From Hydrogenophaga sp. (GTDB lineage: Bacteria; Pseudomonadota; Gammaproteobacteria; Burkholderiales; Burkholderiaceae_C), in the NCBI GenBank assembly GCA_016741995.1, contig JACVCO010000001.1, positions 124,001 to 188,000 on the forward strand: a stretch of DNA of 64,000 bases, given 5' to 3'. The notes beneath the pieces are model-generated. The model was given only the letters and a program-made list of their open reading frames with translations, was not told the origin of the DNA and did no database searches. The number at the start of each line of letters is the position of its first letter. The stretch's first letter is position 1. Both the position numbers and the translations under genes were made by a program. Shown here in pieces: positions 27,598 to 36,321 of this stretch.

Positions 27598-28836
27598 ACG
27601 CAGCCATATCCAGATCACGCCCAGCGACAACAGCGTGACAGGGATGCCCACGATCGCGTGGCGCTTCCAGTCGATGACGATGCCCTGCTGGCGCGCGAGG
27701 TCGGCCACGATGAGGTTGGCGATCGAACCCACCAGCAGCAGGTTGCCCGCAAAGGTGGTGACGAGCGCGAGCATCACGCCCGCCCCCGGCTCGCCCGCCA
27801 GGTGCGGCAGCAGCAGCATCACCGCCGGCACGTTGGACACCAGGTTGGACAGCGCCACGCCCACCACCAGCAGCGGCCCCGGGTCGCCCAGGCGCACGCC
27901 GCGTTCGGCCAGCCAGGCCACGGCCTGGGCCGACAACCCGGTCTGCTCGAAGGCGTGGTTCACCACGAACAGGCCCATGAAGAGGATCAGCAGCGGCCAG
28001 TCGACCAGCTTCATGAACTCGGCCGACGCAAGCCGCCGGCTGAGCAGCAGCAACGCCGCGCCCAGCAAGGCCATCACCTCGTGCGGCCCGTCGTGGAACA
28101 GGAACAGGCCCATGAGCACGCCGGCCACCGCCAGGCCCTTGACGGTCTGCCACAGGTTGAAGGGCGGGTCCTCCGAGCGGCGGTCGATCACGGGGTAAGC
28201 GTCCACCGGCGCGTGCGGCACGCAGACCAGCCAGCCCCACAGCACCACCAGGCTGATCAGCACCGGCACGAAGGCGGTGCGCGCGTAGTCGGCGAAATCG
28301 AGCCGCAGCACCGAACCGATGAGCATGTTCTGCGGGTTGCCGATCAGCGTGGCGGCCGAGCCGATGTTGGCCGCACAGGCCAGGCCGATGAGGAAGGGCA
28401 GCGGGTTGGTGCCGCGGCGCACGCACAGCCGCGCCACGATGGGCGTCATCGCGAGGCAGATCACGTCGTTGGAGAACACCGCCGACAGCAGCGCCGCCAC
28501 GGCGATGAGCGCGCCCAGCAAGGCGGAGTCCGACAAGGGCAGCGCGCCCACGCGGCGCGTGACGGCCGCGTAGAAACCGCCCAGGCGCATCTGCGCCGAG
28601 ATCACCATGAACGCGAACAGCAGCAGGATGGTGGGCAGGTCCACCGCCTCGGCCGCTTCCACCACGCCCATGCCCGAAATGGCGATCACCGCGATCGCGC
28701 CGAGCAGCGCCACGCCCGAGCGGTCCAGCCTCAGCCGCGGCAGGCCGCCCAGGAACATGCCGAGGTAGACCACGCCGAAGATGAAGACGACGGCCCAATC
28801 GGCGGCGGCGACGAACAGAGGGTCGGAGGAGGCCAT
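27586..28836 (-). CDS. SLC13/ArsB-NhaD-type permease
   Basis: Integral membrane protein of 416 residues with about eleven hydrophobic segments. The conserved halves show SNDVICLAMTPIVARLC, ANIGSAATLIGNPQNMLIG and SNVPAVMLLLPHLAGE, which place it in the ion-transporter superfamily of anion:sodium symporters, arsenite pumps and NhaD antiporters. The transported ion cannot be chosen from sequence. It converges on the amino-acid importer and stands alone. Confidence 0.85.
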   Translation of the reverse strand: MASSDPLFVAAADWAVVFIFGVVYLGMFLGGLPRLRLDRSGVALLGAIAVIAISGMGVVEAAEAVDLPTILLLFAFMVISAQMRLGGFYAAVTRRVGALPLSDSALLGALIAVAALLSAVFSNDVICLAMTPIVARLCVRRGTNPLPFLIGLACAANIGSAATLIGNPQNMLIGSVLRLDFADYARTAFVPVLISLVVLWGWLVCVPHAPVDAYPVIDRRSEDPPFNLWQTVKGLAVAGVLMGLFLFHDGPHEVMALLGAALLLLSRRLASAEFMKLVDWPLLILFMGLFVVNHAFEQTGLSAQAVAWLAERGVRLGDPGPLLVVGVALSNLVSNVPAVMLLLPHLAGEPGAGVMLALVTTFAGNLLLVGSIANLIVADLARQQGIVIDWKRHAIVGIPVTLLSLGVIWIWLRSVH

Positions 28837-28863
28837 GGAGCGCGCATCGTAGCGGTGGGCAGC

Positions 28864-28887
28864 AAAAAGCCGCCCGAAGGCGGCTTC
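28864..28887 (-). terminator. Rho-independent terminator after the MBL-fold gene
   Basis: Arms AAGCCGCC (28867-28874) and GGCGGCTT (28879-28886) enclose the loop CGAA. In leftward reading a run of T follows. It lies 80 bp beyond the stop of the MBL-fold gene and also faces the permease gene. Confidence 0.8.
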
Positions 28888-28911
28888 TCGATGGAGGCGG
28901 GCGTGTGACAG

Positions 28912-28972
28912 GCGGTCAGGCCTGAAGCGCCGCTGAGCGCTTGTAGGCCCACCCGCTGCGCGGTCAGGCCTG
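28912..28972. repeat. 13-bp direct repeat at the end of the MBL-fold gene
   Basis: GCGGTCAGGCCTG occurs at 28912-28924 and again at 28960-28972, the second copy covering the stop codon of the MBL-fold gene. The copies are 48 bp apart. It is probably a small duplication of the gene end. Confidence 0.5.
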
Positions 28973-29944
28973 CAAGGCCGCCCACATCTCCTTGTCCCGC
29001 TCGGCCGTCCAGATGCGCGGGTTCTTGATGCCCTTGGCTTCGTCGTAGGCGCGGCTCACGTCGAAGGGCAGGCAGTGTTCGTAGATGAAGACGTGGCCGA
29101 ACACCGGGTCCATGCTCTTGCGGGTGTGGGCCATGGCGGCTTTCAGGTCCATGCCGGCGGCGGCGGCTTCCTGACCGGCCTGGAACAGCGTGGTCACCCA
29201 GCGTTTCGTGTAGTCGAGCGCCTTGTTCACGTCGGCGTTGCCCTTCATGGCCTCGCCGCGGCCGGGCACGATGGCTTCGGCCTTGAGGGCGCGCAGGGCC
29301 TCGAGCGTGGCGGGCCATTCGGCCAGTTGGGCGTCGCCGGTGTAGACGCCGGCTTCGTACTCCACCAGGTCGCCGCTGAAGAGCACCTTCTCGCTCTCGA
29401 CCCAGGCGATGGTGTCGCCGCGCGTGTGGCCCTGGCCCGGGTGCCAGATCTCGACCTTCACGCCGCCCAGATCGAGCGTGAGCGAGCCCTGGCGGCCGGG
29501 CGTGCCATCGCCGATCACCATCGTGGGCCAGGTCAGGCCGGGCACGCTGTCGGCGCCGCGGAACAGGCGCGGGAAGCGCTCCATCTCGCTCTGCATGTCC
29601 TCGGCGCCGCGCTCCACGATGAGTTCGTAGGTGCCGCGGCTGGCGATGACTTCGGTGGCGCCTTCGGCCACGTAGGCGCTGGCGCCCAGCACGCGCACCG
29701 CGTGGTAGTGCGTGAGCAGCACGTACTTGATGGGCTTGTCGCTGACCTCGCGGATGCGCGCGATCAGGTCCTGCGCCATGGCGGGCGTGGCCGTGGCGTC
29801 GCTCACCATGATGAATTTCTCGCCAATGATCACGCCCGAGTTCGGGTCGCCTTCGGCGGTGTAGGCCCAGCAGTGCGGGCTGAGTTGCTCGAAGGTGATC
29901 TTCTTGTCCTGCAGGTCGGCCTGGGAGGCGAAGGCTTTGCTCAT
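28964..29944 (-). CDS. Metallo-beta-lactamase-fold protein with non-canonical metal site
   Basis: Protein of 326 residues with the MBL fold but an altered metal motif. The usual HxHxDH is H79-Y-H81-A-V83-R84, so the Asp and second-site His are replaced. H173 (QGHTRGD) and D192 (FSGD) are kept, while the final PGHG histidine is R229 in VPGRG. Thus site-1 ligands are retained while the second site is lost. The family contains hydrolases and oxidoreductases, and the reaction here is unknown. It is preceded on the same strand by a TetR gene, with a palindrome between them at 29978. Confidence 0.85.
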   Translation of the reverse strand: MSKAFASQADLQDKKITFEQLSPHCWAYTAEGDPNSGVIIGEKFIMVSDATATPAMAQDLIARIREVSDKPIKYVLLTHYHAVRVLGASAYVAEGATEVIASRGTYELIVERGAEDMQSEMERFPRLFRGADSVPGLTWPTMVIGDGTPGRQGSLTLDLGGVKVEIWHPGQGHTRGDTIAWVESEKVLFSGDLVEYEAGVYTGDAQLAEWPATLEALRALKAEAIVPGRGEAMKGNADVNKALDYTKRWVTTLFQAGQEAAAAGMDLKAAMAHTRKSMDPVFGHVFIYEHCLPFDVSRAYDEAKGIKNPRIWTAERDKEMWAALQA

Positions 29945-29977
29945 GGCGGTCTCCGTGGGAAAGCGCGGATTTTACTT

Positions 29978-29992
29978 AAACGAAATTCGTTT
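29978..29992. promoter_or_regulatory. 15-bp perfect palindrome upstream of MBL-fold gene, probable TetR operator
   Basis: AAACGAA and TTCGTTT flank one central A. It lies in the 81-bp gap between the TetR gene and the MBL-fold gene, adjacent to a TAAAAT that may be a -10 element for leftward transcription. TetR proteins typically bind such palindromes of 15-20 bp. Confidence 0.65.
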
Positions 29993-30025
29993 CATATCCG
30001 TAAACGCCCGAATGCCCGACCGAAT

Positions 30026-30634
30026 TCAGGGGCGACGGCCGGCAAAGCCGCCTTCGATAACCGCCACCACCTCTTCGGCAAAGCCGGCGTAGCTCATGGG
30101 GCCGCCCGGGCGCAACCAGATGAAGGTCCAGTTGATCATGCCGAACAGCATCATGGTCAGCGCGGCCTGGTTGGTGGCGTTCACCCGTTCGGGGTAGGCG
30201 CGCTTGATGAAACGCGTGAAGGCGGCCACCACGTCGCGCTGGCGGTTCACCACCAGTTCGCGCTGCGCCTCGCCCAGGAACTTGGTGTCGGACACCAGCG
30301 CCGCGTGGCGTGTGGCGCTGGTTTCGTACTCGGCCAGGAAGGCGCGCACCAGTTCGCTCAACGCGTCGCGCTCCGACAGGTTCTTGCGCTGGGCGCGGCC
30401 CTCCGCCTCGCCGATGAGCGCGAGCAGGCGTTGCGTGTAGCGATCCAGCAGATCGAACAGGATCGCTTCCTTGCTCTCGTAGTAGTGGTACAGCCGCGCC
30501 TTGCTGGTGCCGCAGGCCGTGGCGATGTCGTTCATGCTCGCGGCCGGGAAGCTCTGGCGCGCGAAGCACTGGGCCGCGACGTCGAGGATCTCGTCGCGTT
30601 TGAGGTCGTGGGTCGCGGACTTGGGTCGGGCCAT
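30026..30634 (-). CDS. TetR/AcrR-family transcriptional regulator
   Basis: Regulator of 202 residues; the start MARPKSATHD at 30634 begins the usual arm, and the helix-turn-helix is in MNDIATACGTSKARLYHYYE. The remainder is the all-helical ligand-binding core. It stands immediately upstream of the MBL-fold gene on the same strand, and is divergent from the TfoX-like gene with only 34 bp between starts. It probably represses the MBL-fold gene. Confidence 0.92.
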   Translation of the reverse strand: MARPKSATHDLKRDEILDVAAQCFARQSFPAASMNDIATACGTSKARLYHYYESKEAILFDLLDRYTQRLLALIGEAEGRAQRKNLSERDALSELVRAFLAEYETSATRHAALVSDTKFLGEAQRELVVNRQRDVVAAFTRFIKRAYPERVNATNQAALTMMLFGMINWTFIWLRPGGPMSYAGFAEEVVAVIEGGFAGRRP

Positions 30635-30668
30635 CGGTGGATTCTGCCCGCGCGCGCAGAATGCGCGC

Positions 30669-31076
30669 ATGCCCCAGCCGCCCGATCCCTTCGTCGAACA
30701 CGTGCAGGAACTGCTCTCCAGCCTGGGGCCGGTGACCGCGCGGCGCATGTTCGGGGGCTGGGGCCTGTCGGTCGATGGCCTGAACGTGGGCATCGTGGCC
30801 TGGGACACGCTGTTCCTCAAGACCAACGCCGAGACCGAGCCCCGCTGGCTGGCGGCCGGCAGCCGGCCGTTTCTCTACGAAGCCAAGGGCAAGTCGGTGC
30901 GGCTGAACTACCACACCCCGCCCGACGAGGCGATGGAAGCACCGGGGCTGATGGCGCCCTGGGCGCGGCTGGCCTTGCAGGCGGCCCTGGCGGCGCGCGC
31001 CCCGAAACCCCGGGCCAAACGGCCGGCGGCAGCGGCGGCGAAGAAGACGCGCAGCACGCCGGCCAGGAAGCGCTGA
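30669..31076 (+). CDS. TfoX N-terminal domain protein
   Basis: Protein of 135 residues. The TfoX-N domain is recognised from HVQELLSSLGPVTARRMFGG (residues 10-29) and the TLFLKTNAETEP and WLAAGSRPFLYEAKGK strands. It lacks the C-terminal DNA-binding half of full-length TfoX/Sxy. The tail is lysine- and alanine-rich, which suggests nucleic-acid contact. Full-length TfoX regulates competence; no such role can be assigned to this short version. Confidence 0.85.
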   Translation: MPQPPDPFVEHVQELLSSLGPVTARRMFGGWGLSVDGLNVGIVAWDTLFLKTNAETEPRWLAAGSRPFLYEAKGKSVRLNYHTPPDEAMEAPGLMAPWARLALQAALAARAPKPRAKRPAAAAAKKTRSTPARKR

Positions 31077-31077
31077 A

Positions 31078-31536
31078 TCAGGGCTGGTTGGACTCGAACC
31101 GCGAGAGCACGCGGCCGCGACCGGCCACCAGGAACTCGCCGTAGCCCAGCACGCCACGCAGCAGCCGGGCAAACGCCACCGCCACCTGGCCCAGGGCCAT
31201 GCCGAGTTCGCGCGTGGGCCTGGCCACCTCGCGAGCGAAGCGCCCGGAGGGCTCCGGTACCGGCAGCACGCACCAGTCGAACCGCAGTGCGTCGCCGCTG
31301 GCCCAGGGCTCCATCACGAGGTGCGTACCGGCGGGCACGCGCAGGGTTTCGCCGGCCTTGAGCACGAGGTCGTCCAGCCCCGCCACCACCTGGGGCAGGT
31401 TCAGGGTGACCCAGGCACGGCCCTGGTTGATGGTCAGGCAGCTGTCCTCGGCAGGGAACAGGCTGATGGCGCGATGCGCGGCCACAAGGTGGCCGCGGCG
31501 GATGGAGTTTGATGCCGATTCAGAACGGGTTTGCAT
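31078..31536 (-). CDS. DUF2917 protein
   Basis: Protein of 152 residues; the start MQTRSESASN at 31536 is preceded by GGGAGAAA. The cupin-like DUF2917 core includes CLTINQGRAWVTL (about residues 39-51) and LVLKAGETLRVPAGTHLVM. It is divergent from a LysR gene with a strong palindrome between, so it is probably controlled by that regulator. The function is unknown. Confidence 0.85.
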   Translation of the reverse strand: MQTRSESASNSIRRGHLVAAHRAISLFPAEDSCLTINQGRAWVTLNLPQVVAGLDDLVLKAGETLRVPAGTHLVMEPWASGDALRFDWCVLPVPEPSGRFAREVARPTRELGMALGQVAVAFARLLRGVLGYGEFLVAGRGRVLSRFESNQP

Positions 31537-31573
31537 GATGTTTCTCCCGAAGGAATTGCTGATGTGGCGGGAT

Positions 31574-31599
31574 GAATACTCCACTCCCAGGGAGTATTC
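31574..31599. promoter_or_regulatory. Perfect 9+9 inverted repeat, probable LysR operator
   Basis: GAATACTCC (31574-31582) and GGAGTATTC (31591-31599) are separated by 8 nt between the DUF2917 and LysR starts. The GAATAC core and long interrupted symmetry are consistent with a LysR box that controls both directions. Confidence 0.7.
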
Positions 31600-31653
31600 G
31601 TCCAATGAAACCCGGCTAAGCTATTGATTCCTTCAGCGCATCAATGCCCGGCC

Positions 31654-32679
31654 ATGTCACTCACCGCCCGCCACCCCCGCACCCGCCCCATCGGCATGGG
31701 TCACCTGCGCGCTTTCGAGGCGGTGGCGCGGCACCTGAACTTCCGCGCCGCGGCCGAAGAGCTCTCCCTCACACAGAGCGCAGTGAGCCGCCAGATCCAG
31801 GCGCTGGAAGACGAGGTGGGCACCGCCCTGTTCCTGCGCCACACGCGCGCGGTGGAGCTCACCAGCGCGGGCTCGCAGTTGCTGCGTGCGGCCTTCAGCG
31901 CGCTCGAACGCATGGACGCCACGGTGCGCCAGATCCGCCAGAGCGCGGGCCGCAAGAGCGTGGCCATCACCACCTGGGCCTCGTTCGCCTCGATGTGGCT
32001 GATCCCGCGGCTGGAAGCTTTCCAGCGCGACCACCCCGACATCGACATCCGCATCGACGCCACCGACTCGGCGGTCGACCTCTCCACCGCCGACGTGGAC
32101 CTGGCCCTGCGCTACGCCGTGCCCCAGGCCGTGCCGGCCGACGCGCTGCGGCTGTTCGGCGAGAAGCTCACCCCCGTGGCCAGCCCCTGGCTGTTGCAAA
32201 GCCACCCGATCCACCGCATCGAAGACCTCGCGGGCTGCGCACTCATCGAGGCCGGCGACGCGCACCGCACGCGCCACCTCGAATGGCTCACCTGGCAGCG
32301 CTGGCTGGACCACTTCGCCGGCCCCGAACCCGCGCCGCGCGGGCGCGGCAAGGCCACCCCCAAGCCGCGCCTGAACCCGCAACGCTGGCTGTATTTCAAC
32401 TACGCGCAGCAGATCGTGCAGGCGGCCGTGATCGGCCAGGGCGTGGCACTGGCCCGCCTGCCGCTGGTGGCCGAGAACCTGGCCAGCGGCGCGCTGGTGG
32501 AGCCGCTGCCGCACGCACGCATCGACTCGCCACTGGTGTACTGGCTGATGGTGGCGCCGCGCAGCGCGCAGCGGCCCGAGGTGAAGGCCTTCGCCGACTG
32601 GCTGCTGCAACAGGCCGCAATCACGCGCGAGGCGATCGGCGACGTGCCCGACCCCGACACCGTGGACAACATCGACTGA
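31654..32679 (+). CDS. LysR-family transcriptional regulator (GcvA-like)
   Basis: LTTR of 341 residues; the ATG at 31654 (MSLTARHPR) was chosen over an upstream TTG. The DNA-binding helix-turn-helix is FRAAAEELSLTQSAVSRQIQ, with ALEDEVGTALFLR as the linker start, typical for GcvA-like LTTRs. The effector domain contains an unusual insert rich in Pro, Arg and Lys (APRGRGKATPKPRL). It is divergent from DUF2917 and is followed after 4 bp by a DMT exporter. Confidence 0.92.
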   Translation: MSLTARHPRTRPIGMGHLRAFEAVARHLNFRAAAEELSLTQSAVSRQIQALEDEVGTALFLRHTRAVELTSAGSQLLRAAFSALERMDATVRQIRQSAGRKSVAITTWASFASMWLIPRLEAFQRDHPDIDIRIDATDSAVDLSTADVDLALRYAVPQAVPADALRLFGEKLTPVASPWLLQSHPIHRIEDLAGCALIEAGDAHRTRHLEWLTWQRWLDHFAGPEPAPRGRGKATPKPRLNPQRWLYFNYAQQIVQAAVIGQGVALARLPLVAENLASGALVEPLPHARIDSPLVYWLMVAPRSAQRPEVKAFADWLLQQAAITREAIGDVPDPDTVDNID

Positions 32680-32683
32680 CCCC

Positions 32684-33583
32684 ATGAACAGCAGCAACCT
32701 GCGCAGCATCGTCGCGATGCTGATCGCCGTGGGCTTCTTTGCCCTGATGGACGCCGTGCTCAAGACGCTCGCGGCGCGTTACCCCGTGCTGCAGATCGCC
32801 GCCCTGCGCGGCCTCACCGCGTTGCCACTGGTGTTCCTCTACATCAGCTGGCGCGGCGCCTGGCACACGGTGCTGCGCGTGCGCTGGCCGCTGCACGTGC
32901 TGCGCGGCGTGCTGGGCATCGTCATGCTCACGCTGTTCACGCTCGGTGTGCGCACGCTGCCGCTGTCGGCCGCCTACACGCTGTTCTTCATCTCGCCGCT
33001 GCTCATCACCGCGCTCTCGGTGCCGGTGCTCAAGGAGCGCGTGCCCGCCGCGCACTGGTGGGCCATCGGCGCGGGTTTCATCGGCGTGCTGATCGCGCTG
33101 CGCCCGAGCGGCGAAGACCTGCAGGCCGGCCTGGTCACCGTGGGCGGGTTGGCGGTGCTGGGTGCGGCGCTGTGCTACGCGGTGGCCGCCGTGACCGGGC
33201 GCCTGGCCAGCCGCACCGACAGCAGCGAGGCACTCATCCTCACGATGATGGTGGCCATGGCCCTGGGCGCGGGTGCGCTGGCGCTGCCGAACTGGCAACC
33301 GATCGCCCGCGCCGACCTGCCGCTGCTGCTCGCACTGGCGATCACCGGCTTCTGCGGCCAGCTCGCCATCACCGAGGCCTTCCGCCACGGGCAGGCGTCC
33401 ATCGTGGCGCCGTTCGAATACAGCGCGCTGGCCTGGGGGCTGGGCCTGGACTGGCTGATCTGGCAGGCCCTGCCCTCGTCGCACACCTGGCTGGGTGCGG
33501 CCATCGTGATCGGCAGCGGGCTCTACCTGATCCGGCGCGAGAAGCGCATCACCGAAGTGCACGCAAGCGCCGAGCACCCCTGA
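32684..33583 (+). CDS. EamA/DMT-family transporter
   Basis: Integral membrane protein of 299 residues with ten predicted helices arranged as two EamA domains (LRGLTALPLVFLYISWR in the first half and ITGFCGQLAITEAFRHGQ in the second). The DMT superfamily exports amino acids, drugs or metabolites; the cargo is not predictable. Its start is 4 bp after the LysR gene, so it may be the target of that operon. It converges on the 5-FTHF cyclo-ligase gene. Confidence 0.9.
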   Translation: MNSSNLRSIVAMLIAVGFFALMDAVLKTLAARYPVLQIAALRGLTALPLVFLYISWRGAWHTVLRVRWPLHVLRGVLGIVMLTLFTLGVRTLPLSAAYTLFFISPLLITALSVPVLKERVPAAHWWAIGAGFIGVLIALRPSGEDLQAGLVTVGGLAVLGAALCYAVAAVTGRLASRTDSSEALILTMMVAMALGAGALALPNWQPIARADLPLLLALAITGFCGQLAITEAFRHGQASIVAPFEYSALAWGLGLDWLIWQALPSSHTWLGAAIVIGSGLYLIRREKRITEVHASAEHP

Positions 33584-33589
33584 ACGGCC

Positions 33590-34240
33590 TCAGTCCACCG
33601 GCCAGGCCACGCCGGTGTCGACCAGCACGGCATCGAGCGGCATGTCGTGCGGCTCGGGCCGCAGTTCGGGCACGAACGCGAAGTCGTAGCCCAGGCCCAC
33701 GGTGAAGGGCCGCGGCGCGAGCGTGGCCAGGGTGCGGTCGTAAAAGCCGCCGCCGTAGCCGAGCCGGTAACCGCCCGGCCCGTAACCCACGCAGGGCACG
33801 AAGATCAGCGTGGGCACCACCACCTCGGTGTCCTTGGGCTTGGGGATGCCGTAGGCGTCTTCCTCCATCGGGCAACCGGGGTACCAGGTGTGGAAGGTCA
33901 GCGTCTTGTCGATCTTGTTGATCACCGGCAGGCCGATGCGGCGGTGCCGCGGCTGCGCCTGCGCGTCCTCCTCGCGGCCCGCCTCCTGCCAGCGGAACAG
34001 CGCGGGCAGCGGGTCGAACTCGCCCTTGATGGGCCAATAGGCACCGATCACGGTGTCGGGCCGGTTGACCAGCCACACACGCATCACGCGTTGCAACTGG
34101 TCGTTGCGCCAGAGCCGGTCGGGCAGCGCCTGGCGCTTGTCGATGAGCGCCTTGCGCCAGCGCGCCTTGGCCTCGCCCGGGCTGCCGCCGGCCGTCCTGC
34201 CGTCGGGGGAAGGGGAACTCTGACCGGGCTTGCTGTCCAT
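33590..34240 (-). CDS. 5-formyltetrahydrofolate cyclo-ligase
   Basis: Enzyme of 216 residues that recycles 5-formyl-THF into 5,10-methenyl-THF using ATP. The family signature is GYRLGYGGGFYDRTL in the C-terminal half, and RKALIDKRQALPD gives the N-terminal helix. It belongs to one-carbon metabolism. An extra 25-residue polar N-terminus precedes the usual domain start. It is divergent from the lytic transglycosylase gene with a 40-bp gap. Confidence 0.93.
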   Translation of the reverse strand: MDSKPGQSSPSPDGRTAGGSPGEAKARWRKALIDKRQALPDRLWRNDQLQRVMRVWLVNRPDTVIGAYWPIKGEFDPLPALFRWQEAGREEDAQAQPRHRRIGLPVINKIDKTLTFHTWYPGCPMEEDAYGIPKPKDTEVVVPTLIFVPCVGYGPGGYRLGYGGGFYDRTLATLAPRPFTVGLGYDFAFVPELRPEPHDMPLDAVLVDTGVAWPVD

Positions 34241-34280
34241 AATCCTCGCGTGTTCCGAGTGATCGATTCAGGGAAGTGAG

Positions 34281-36287
34281 ATGCCGTTGATTCCGCCGCT
34301 GTGGCGCGCCACGCGCCTGGGCCGCCGTTTGATTATGGCGGCGCTGCTGCTGCCCGCGCTTGCCTCGTCGCAACCCGCGGGCGACAAGACCCTGCTCGAC
34401 ATGCGCACGGCCTTCGGCCGCAACCAGGGCAGCGAACTCACGCGGCTGCTGCCCGCGGTGCGCGGTCATGTGCTCGAGCCATTGGCCCGCTACTGGGAAA
34501 TGCGCGCGCGGCTGGACACCGCGAGCCCGGCCGAGATCCGCGCCACGCTCGACGCCATGGCCGGCACCTACTGGGAAGACCGACTGCGCAACGACTGGCT
34601 GCTGCAACTGGGCCGCCAGCGCGACTGGGCGCGCTTCGAGGCCGAACGCCCGTTGTTCCGCATGAACGACGACCGCCAGATCACCTGCTACACCGTGATG
34701 CTCGACGCCGCGGGCAGCCGCCTGCCGCCCGAGGTGGCGGCCGAGCGCGTGCGCGAGTTGTGGCTTGTGCAGCGCGACAGCGACGACGGCTGCACCACGG
34801 CCGCCAAGGCCCTGCTGGCCAGCGGCCACCTGAAAGACGCGGTGGTCTGGCAGCGCGCGCGGCTCATGATGGAAGTCAACCGCGGGCGCGCCGCCAGCGA
34901 AGCGGTCGCCCTGATCGACCCGGCGCGCGCGGCCCAGATCGAGGCCATCGCCGACCAGCCCGCGAAGTACCTCGACGACAAGCTCACCGCGATCCGTTCG
35001 CGCACCAAGGAGCTGGTCACGCTGGCGCTGCTGCGCCTGGCCGCGCAGGACGCGAACGCCGCGGCCACCGAACTCGACAGCCTGAAGTGGCGCACCCAGC
35101 TCAGCGCCGAGGAGCGCGGTTGGGCCTGGGGTGCCATCGGGCGGCGCGCCGCGCAGCGGCTGCAGGACGACGCGCTCACATACTACGCGCGCGGCGACGT
35201 GCAGCACATGACGGACGAGCACCTGGCCTGGATGGCGCGTGCCGGCCTGCGCACGGGCCGTTGGGACGCGGTGCGCGACGCGATCTACGCCATGAGCCCG
35301 GCGCAGCGCAACGAGACCGCCTGGGTGTACTGGCGCGCGCGGGCCATCGAGGCCCTGAAGGAACCCGACGCCACCGTGGCACGCGCGCAGTCGCGCGCGC
35401 TGCTGGAGTCCATTGCTTCGCCCGGCAGCTTCCACGGCATGCTCGCGCTCGAATCGCTCGGCCTGCCCATCACCGCGCCCGCGGCCCCCGAGCCGCTCAC
35501 CGCCGATGAACGCCGCGCCGCCGCACAGGACGCCGGCCTGCGCCGCGCACTCGCCGCCATGCGCCTGGGCCTGCGCAGCGAAGGCGTGCGCGAGTGGAAC
35601 TACCAGGTGGCCCTGCACACCAGCGGCGGCATGGGCGACCGCGAGCTGCTCGCGGCGGCGGAGATCGCCTGCCGCGAACAGATCTGGGACCGCTGCATCA
35701 ACACCAGCCTGCGCACGCGCGACGCGGTCGACCAGACCCAGCGCTTCCCCACGCCCTACCGCGAGCAGGTGATCGCGCGCGCACAAGAGATCGGGCTCGA
35801 CCCGGCCTACGTCTATGGCCTGATCCGGCAGGAGAGCCGCTTCGTCACCGACGCCCGCTCGCACGTCGGCGCTTCGGGCCTGATGCAGGTGATGCCCGCC
35901 ACCGCGCGCTGGACGGCAAACAAGATCGGCCTGAGCAACTGGCGCCCGCAGCAGATCACCGAGCGCGACACCAACATCCAGATCGGCACCGCCTACCTCA
36001 AGTTCGCGCTCGACGATTTCGAGGGCTCCATGCCGCTGGCCGCCGCCGCCTACAACGCCGGCCCCAGCCGCGCGCGCCAGTGGCGCAACGGCCCCGTGCT
36101 GCCCGGCGAGATCTGGGCCGAGAACATCCCCTTCGAGGAAACGCGCGATTACGTGCAACGCGTGCTCGCCAACACCACGCAGTACGCGGCGCTGCTCACC
36201 GGCCAGCCGCAATCGCTGCGCGCGCGCCTGGGGCAGGTGGGCCCGCGCGCGCCCACCGCGGCGGCCGTCAACACGGACTTGCCCTGA
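34281..36287 (+). CDS. Soluble lytic murein transglycosylase (Slt70-type)
   Basis: Periplasmic muramidase of 668 residues. The first about 35 residues form a signal sequence (ALLLPALASSQPA). The central half is the alpha-superhelical U-domain. The C-terminal lysozyme-like domain has the catalytic glutamate in GLIRQESRFV, the SGLMQVMPATA motif, and AAAYNAGPSRARQW. It cleaves peptidoglycan to 1,6-anhydro-muropeptides during growth. It reads in the same direction as the following NDUFA9-like gene. Confidence 0.94.
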   Translation: MPLIPPLWRATRLGRRLIMAALLLPALASSQPAGDKTLLDMRTAFGRNQGSELTRLLPAVRGHVLEPLARYWEMRARLDTASPAEIRATLDAMAGTYWEDRLRNDWLLQLGRQRDWARFEAERPLFRMNDDRQITCYTVMLDAAGSRLPPEVAAERVRELWLVQRDSDDGCTTAAKALLASGHLKDAVVWQRARLMMEVNRGRAASEAVALIDPARAAQIEAIADQPAKYLDDKLTAIRSRTKELVTLALLRLAAQDANAAATELDSLKWRTQLSAEERGWAWGAIGRRAAQRLQDDALTYYARGDVQHMTDEHLAWMARAGLRTGRWDAVRDAIYAMSPAQRNETAWVYWRARAIEALKEPDATVARAQSRALLESIASPGSFHGMLALESLGLPITAPAAPEPLTADERRAAAQDAGLRRALAAMRLGLRSEGVREWNYQVALHTSGGMGDRELLAAAEIACREQIWDRCINTSLRTRDAVDQTQRFPTPYREQVIARAQEIGLDPAYVYGLIRQESRFVTDARSHVGASGLMQVMPATARWTANKIGLSNWRPQQITERDTNIQIGTAYLKFALDDFEGSMPLAAAAYNAGPSRARQWRNGPVLPGEIWAENIPFEETRDYVQRVLANTTQYAALLTGQPQSLRARLGQVGPRAPTAAAVNTDLP

Positions 36288-36321
36288 CCCCATCACCACG
36301 CCAACGCGGGAGGATCGCCCC

